Of a stretch of DNA of 64,000 nucleotides, positions 60,969-64,000 are shown piece by piece; position 1 is the stretch's first letter; each line of letters starts with the position of its first letter. The stretch is from Pelobacter sp. (GTDB taxonomy: Bacteria > Desulfobacterota > Desulfuromonadia > Geobacterales > Pseudopelobacteraceae), in assembly GCA_030824515.1 (NCBI GenBank), contig JAVBXN010000014.1:108324-172323 (forward strand), read 5' to 3'. The notes beneath the pieces were generated by a model that worked only from the letters and a program-made list of their open reading frames with translations, did no database searches and had not been told where the DNA came from. The translations under genes were made by a program, and so were the position numbers.

Positions 60969-61996
60969 TGACTAACTCACTTTTCTCTGTTATCTTTCAC
61001 CTATGCCACGTACAGCACGCATAGATATTCCTGGTTTGTTGCAGCATGTTATCGTTCGTGGAATCGAGCGGCGGGACATTTTCTTCGACGATAATGACCG
61101 CCGCTTATTCCTTGAACGTCTTTCCAAACTCCTTGCCGAAACCGGCACTGAATGCCTTGCCTGGGCGCTCATGTCCAATCACTTCCATCTGCTTCTCTGC
61201 CCGCGAGTAACAAAACTCTCTGTCTTCATGCGTCGCCTTTTGACCGGCTACGCCATTGTCTTCAACCTCCAGCACAAACGTTCTGGACACCTTTTCCAAA
61301 ACCGCTATAAATCCATTGCTTGCCAGGAAGACGCCTATCTGCTTGAGCTGATCCGCTACATACATCTGAATCCATTGCGAGTAGGTCTGGCAAAAACAAT
61401 CGACGAACTGGATAGTTATCCATGGAGTGGCCATGCGGTGCTCATGGGGAAGCAGGAGCTATCCGGTCAAAGTATCGATGACGTCTTGCTGCTGTTTGAT
61501 CATAAGAAGAAAGTCGCTCGTCAAGCATACCGGGATTTTGTCATAGACGGCATCAAGCAGGGCAAGCGCGATGATCTTGTAGGCGGCGGATTGCGCCGGT
61601 CTCAAGGCGCTCGCAGCATGGGAGAATATGAAGCCTATGACGAGAAAATTCTCGGCAGTGGTGAATTTGTTGAGGGCCTGTGGCGTGAGGCGGAGTCTAG
61701 CGAAATCTATGTCTCTAACATATCACTTGATGAGATGATGCAAAGAGCAGCCGACACGTTACAGGTAAAAGTGGAATTGTTGCGGCAGAAGACCAGGACT
61801 AAAGAGCTGGCCGATGTCAGGGCAGCTATCTGTTACCTGGCAGTGAGGATGTGCAACTTTAGTGGAGTTGCCGTTGCCAGAGCGCTTAACATGACTCGTT
61901 CGGGGGTGAGTGTGGCAGTAAAGCGGGGAGAGGTGATTGTTAGCGGGAATCCGACTCTCAGAGGCAAGTTAATTGACTAATCAACAACGTCCCCTC
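60948..61996 (+). mobile_element. RAYT unit bounded by 21-bp inverted repeats
   Basis: The 21-bp sequence at 60948-60968 (beginning GAGGGGACGTTGTTG) has a perfect inverted partner at 61976-61996, enclosing the Y1-transposase-like gene. The right repeat overlaps the gene's stop codon. No target duplication was sought in detail. This fits a REP/RAYT arrangement. Confidence 0.65.
61003..61980 (+). CDS. REP-associated tyrosine transposase (RAYT, Y1_Tnp family)
   Basis: A 325-residue protein. The N-terminal 150 residues are the Y1 transposase fold: MPRTARIDIPGLLQHVIVRGIERRDIF, SNHFHLLLCP (H-x-H metal site), GYAIVFNLQHKRSGHLFQNRYKSI and LIRYIHLNPLRVGL (catalytic Tyr). The C-terminal part adds a DnaA-type HTH-like domain (DVRAAICYLAVRMCNFSGVAVARALNMTRSGVSVAVKRGE). 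Most RAYTs are near 150-200 residues, so this fusion is long. They bind and cut REP hairpins. The gene is flanked by 21-bp inverted repeats. No ribosome site is seen before the ATG. Confidence 0.88.
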   Translation: MPRTARIDIPGLLQHVIVRGIERRDIFFDDNDRRLFLERLSKLLAETGTECLAWALMSNHFHLLLCPRVTKLSVFMRRLLTGYAIVFNLQHKRSGHLFQNRYKSIACQEDAYLLELIRYIHLNPLRVGLAKTIDELDSYPWSGHAVLMGKQELSGQSIDDVLLLFDHKKKVARQAYRDFVIDGIKQGKRDDLVGGGLRRSQGARSMGEYEAYDEKILGSGEFVEGLWREAESSEIYVSNISLDEMMQRAADTLQVKVELLRQKTRTKELADVRAAICYLAVRMCNFSGVAVARALNMTRSGVSVAVKRGEVIVSGNPTLRGKLID

Positions 61997-62009
61997 GATC
62001 CACGTTGGG

Positions 62010-63359
62010 TCATTTTAATCCCTGGTTGGTGCTGATGATTTCCCAATATCCGCCTTTATCGGGGCCGACGCGCTTAAGTAAGCCCTCCTTCTTCAGGTTG
62101 TCGATATTCTTCTTAATAGCCCGGTCCGTTATCTTCAGGCCTTCTGCCATTTCTCTTATGGTGATATGCGGATTGGAAGTTATCATATCGAGGATTTTCT
62201 GTGAACTTTTCTGTGAACTTTTCTGGGTACCGGTTCCCTGAAAACCACCGGTGGTCAGTTCACCGGTTTTCCGCTTGAACGTCACAATGAACTGGACGGT
62301 TCCAATCTCCTCGAACTCAGTAGCAGGCTCCCGCTCCAGGATCATCTTGATTCCACGGCCCCATTTCTCGATACGGTGACTGCGCTGAAACAATTCAGCC
62401 AGCAACTCGTTACGCCGAGCAGAGACCATCTTCTTTCTGATACTGTCGATAGTCAGCCCGCCATACAGCAGGCCTGGACTTCTGATCTCGATACGATCCT
62501 TGAAGATGGCAATATTGACGGAATCGTACTCCCGGTAATCCCGATGACAGAAGGCATTGATAATCGCTTCACGAAACGCTTCACGGTCAATTTCAGGTAC
62601 ATCAACCCGTAGCAAGCCATCGAGACGCATCCCAATATTGATATGCTCCAGAATGTATTCTTCAGCCTTGCTGATCAGTGTGAAAACATCCCCATAGAAA
62701 TCCTTCATATCCAATGTAACGGTAGTATCCAACGTACCGAACACCGCACAGCGTAACCTGGCATTGGGCAAGATCTTCTCAGGCTTACGGGCAAAGCAGA
62801 GCACAGCGGCATTCAGCAGCTTGCCGCCTTTAACCAGATTCAACTTTTCAAGGGAATTGGGGATGGTGTCATAGGTTAAACCGCAGAGCTTCAGGAATGA
62901 TTTAAGCTTGCTGGCTCCGATATCGTCGAAGGTCGCTTTATCGCAAATCGCCGTATCCCAGCGAAGCCGGTCACGGTTCTTGGTTAGGATCAGATTTTCC
63001 AGCTCTTTGGCACTTAACTGACGATCTTCATCACCGACACGGATGTATGCCCGACCATAGGCATAGTAAGGATGTTCGCCGCCTTCGACCTGCACCTTGA
63101 TGCACTGCCTTTCGTCAATTGCCACCTGCTCAACAACTGGGTAGACCTTTGGTTCGATATGATCGGCAATCGCCTTCGATACATCACGGATCGTTTTATC
63201 GGAAACCTGCTGACCAACAACCATTCCATCATTCTTCACGCCGAACCAGACTTCGCCTCGCTGGTGTTTGTTCAGCATCGCCACAATGGAGATCACCGCC
63301 TCCTTAAGTTCGGAGGTGGATTTTTTCAGTTCAACGGTTTCGGTTTCATGAATTTTCAT
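62010..63359 (-). CDS. Schlafen/AlbA_2 and ATP-binding transcriptional regulator-like protein
   Basis: 449 residues from ATG at 63359; GTG at 63362 is equally in frame. AlbA_2/AAA_4 domain (residues 5-125): TVELKKSTSELKEAVISIVAMLN, GEVWFGVKNDGMVVGQQV, PYYAYGRAYIRVGDEDR. Then a GHKL/HATPase_c_4-like domain: AFREAIINAFCHRDYREYDSVNIAIFKDRIEIRSPG and WGRGIKMIL. A C-terminal winged helix (ITIREMAEGLKITDRAIKKNIDNLKKEGLLKRVG) follows. The family is widespread in accessory DNA; function is unclear. A short tandem repeat (SSQKSSQK, coding TTTTCTGTGAAC twice) lies before the winged helix. Confidence 0.85.
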   Translation of the reverse strand: MKIHETETVELKKSTSELKEAVISIVAMLNKHQRGEVWFGVKNDGMVVGQQVSDKTIRDVSKAIADHIEPKVYPVVEQVAIDERQCIKVQVEGGEHPYYAYGRAYIRVGDEDRQLSAKELENLILTKNRDRLRWDTAICDKATFDDIGASKLKSFLKLCGLTYDTIPNSLEKLNLVKGGKLLNAAVLCFARKPEKILPNARLRCAVFGTLDTTVTLDMKDFYGDVFTLISKAEEYILEHINIGMRLDGLLRVDVPEIDREAFREAIINAFCHRDYREYDSVNIAIFKDRIEIRSPGLLYGGLTIDSIRKKMVSARRNELLAELFQRSHRIEKWGRGIKMILEREPATEFEEIGTVQFIVTFKRKTGELTTGGFQGTGTQKSSQKSSQKILDMITSNPHITIREMAEGLKITDRAIKKNIDNLKKEGLLKRVGPDKGGYWEIISTNQGLK

Positions 63360-63455
63360 CACTATTTCTCATGGGTTATCTGGGTGGATACGCTAGACTT
63401 TCATAGCAGAATATAGCTCAAATAGCCACTGCAAAGCCTCTTCGGGAATTCCGGG

Positions 63456-63526
63456 TAGAGTAGGGAACAGGTTACACCCAGCCCCCCCTCATCAAACCGT
63501 GCGTGCGGTTTTCCCGCACACGGCTT
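63456..63526 (-). ncRNA. Group II intron domains V and VI (remnant)
   Basis: On the minus strand, AAGCCGTGTGCGGGAAAACC, then GCACGCACGGTTT (63526-63494), folds as a domain V hairpin with an AGC-type triad. GATGAGGGGGGGCTGGG and a terminal CCTACTCTAC follow, as in domain VI and the 3' splice end. The 5' half of the intron is absent here. Confidence 0.7.
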
Positions 63527-63540
63527 TCCGATGTTCTTCA

Positions 63541-63702
63541 CTACAAAACATGCGCTTTCTTCCAACCCGCTGTTGTCGGCACTTTGTACAAGTTGTACCT
63601 CTCATACAATGACTTGTTGGGAAACCTGACGTATCCTGCTCCTGGGTCTCTGACCTTGTGCCTCTTCAGCAGATGGGTTATCAGACGCTGTTCCAGGTAA
63701 TT
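63541..63702 (-). pseudogene. Group II intron reverse transcriptase, C-terminal fragment
   Basis: A 53-codon frame ending in TAG at 63541-63543 reads NYLEQRLITHLLKRHKVRDP, then GAGYVRFPNKSLYERYNLYK and VPTTAGWKKAHVL. This is the C-terminal thumb or maturase end of group II intron proteins (R-H-K...F-P...L-Y...W). It is preceded by a stop at 63703-63705 and by unrelated-looking sequence, so the gene is truncated. Domain V lies directly after it, in the expected order. Not functional as a transposase. Confidence 0.7.
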
Positions 63703-63821
63703 CTATACCTTTTGTAACGTCACTTACCCAACGTCTGCGCTCCGTTACTGGCCGATCCCGGACTTTTTGGAACTGTTTTCTGTACTCATTTTCTTGCTTC
63801 ATAAACAAAGACCAGGTACGT

Positions 63822-64000
63822 ATGGGCCATTTTATGTATAATGCGCCAATGGCAATATCTGGAATTAAAACCCTGCTTCGAGCATTGCGCTCCCGGAACT
63901 TCAAGCTTTTCATGGCTGGTCAGAGTGTTTCTCTTATCGGAACCTGGATGCAATCGGTGGCAATGAGTTGGCTGGTCTACCGTTTAACCGGTTCTGCCTT
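63822..64000 (+). CDS. MFS transporter, 5' part
   Basis: The frame opens at ATG 63822 and is cut by the window edge. In-frame ATGs at 63834 and 63849 are alternatives; the ribosome site is weak in each case. After MAISGIKTLLRALRSRNFKL comes FMAGQSVSLIGTWMQSVAMSWLVYRLTGSA, the first helix of an MFS_3-type exporter (EntS-like; W-M-Q and Y-R-L-T-G are common). Substrate unknown. The gene is just downstream of the intron remnant, and its promoter may be affected by it. Confidence 0.7.
   Translation, partial: MGHFMYNAPMAISGIKTLLRALRSRNFKLFMAGQSVSLIGTWMQSVAMSWLVYRLTGSA

Larger units (their letters stand above)
60156..61002. other. Long intergenic repeat region before RAYT gene
   Basis: About 850 bp without a gene. 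In order: the 165-bp inverted-repeat element (60216-60381), an AT-rich stretch with TTTTACACA motifs near 60490 and 60609, an inverted repeat at 60822-60857, a purine-rich repeat tract (60879-60947) and the left end of the RAYT unit (60948-60968). I see no promoter with confidence. Confidence 0.65.
63360..63821. other. Region holding a group II intron remnant
   Basis: About 460 bp. From left: the promoter side of the AlbA_2 gene, then domain VI and V of a group II intron (minus strand, about 63456-63526), the 3' end of its reverse transcriptase gene (63541-63702), then unrecognised sequence to the MFS start. No complete gene. Confidence 0.65.

Noticed and set aside
63602..63913. 103-codon leftward frame beyond the intron remnant
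   Set aside because: It overlaps the better-supported reverse transcriptase fragment in another frame and has no recognisable domain.

Overview
The window looks like a chromosomal segment of a dissimilatory metal-reducing deltaproteobacterium of the Geobacter/Pelobacter group (Desulfuromonadia). The strongest evidence is a TetR - outer-membrane porin - 8-heme cytochrome - 12-heme lipoprotein cytochrome operon at 25.9-30.9 kb. This is the architecture of the ombB-omaB-omcB trans-outer-membrane electron conduit of Geobacter. Other pointers are a GSU3473-family small protein, a DUF4388/roadblock pair, a GEMM-type riboswitch in front of a large secreted NHL-repeat protein, and a sigma-54-type promoter ahead of a glnK-amtB cluster. 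No rRNA, tRNA or CRISPR array was recognised.

Layout. 0-3.2 kb: roadblock signalling proteins, a CoA-binding protein and a secreted W-P-L-Y repeat protein. 3.5-9.8 kb: an MFS transporter and, convergent to it, a giant 1681-residue protein with a MACPF-type signature and a long helical middle. 10-16.7 kb: DUF2062, a PliI/AMIN-like protein, an exported metallo-hydrolase, MTA phosphorylase, an orphan MlaD-like protein, moeA and endonuclease IV. 16.8-24.6 kb: two near-identical AAA+/DUF4143 ATPases, each preceded by the same AT-rich palindrome, flanking a YhaM-type nuclease, an RhlE-type helicase, rlmN and mtgA. 24.6-33.7 kb: a DUF3108 protein, the electron conduit operon with its TetR regulator, a 2-Cys peroxiredoxin, a cardiolipin synthase and a Rieske protein. 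34-37.7 kb: a small beta-barrel-like protein, glnK, amtB and a histidine kinase without a sensor domain. 37.8-41.3 kb: an RlpA-like protein, an NAD-binding protein, small proteins including a 33-residue one, a ferritin-like protein and an XRE-cupin regulator. 41.5-48.4 kb: riboswitch plus two large secreted repeat proteins that share a C-terminal module. 48.5-58.5 kb: housekeeping genes (DegP/HtrA protease, RluD-type synthase, HAD phosphatase, MidA-type methyltransferase, sbcC-sbcD). 58.7-64 kb: an accessory end with a third DUF4143 ATPase, a REP-associated (RAYT) transposase unit bounded by 21-bp inverted repeats, a Schlafen/AlbA_2 protein, a group II intron remnant and the start of another MFS gene.

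How parts fit together. The envelope genes (conduit, mtgA, rlpA, cls, MlaD, large secreted proteins) fit a Gram-negative cell that respires extracellular acceptors. The glnK-amtB cluster fits nitrogen-limitation control. Mobile and selfish-looking pieces are concentrated after 58 kb, plus two 165-bp inverted-repeat elements (51.4 and 60.2 kb) and a related palindrome at 3.4 kb. The two most unusual items are the MACPF giant and the DUF4143 genes with covarying upstream palindromes.
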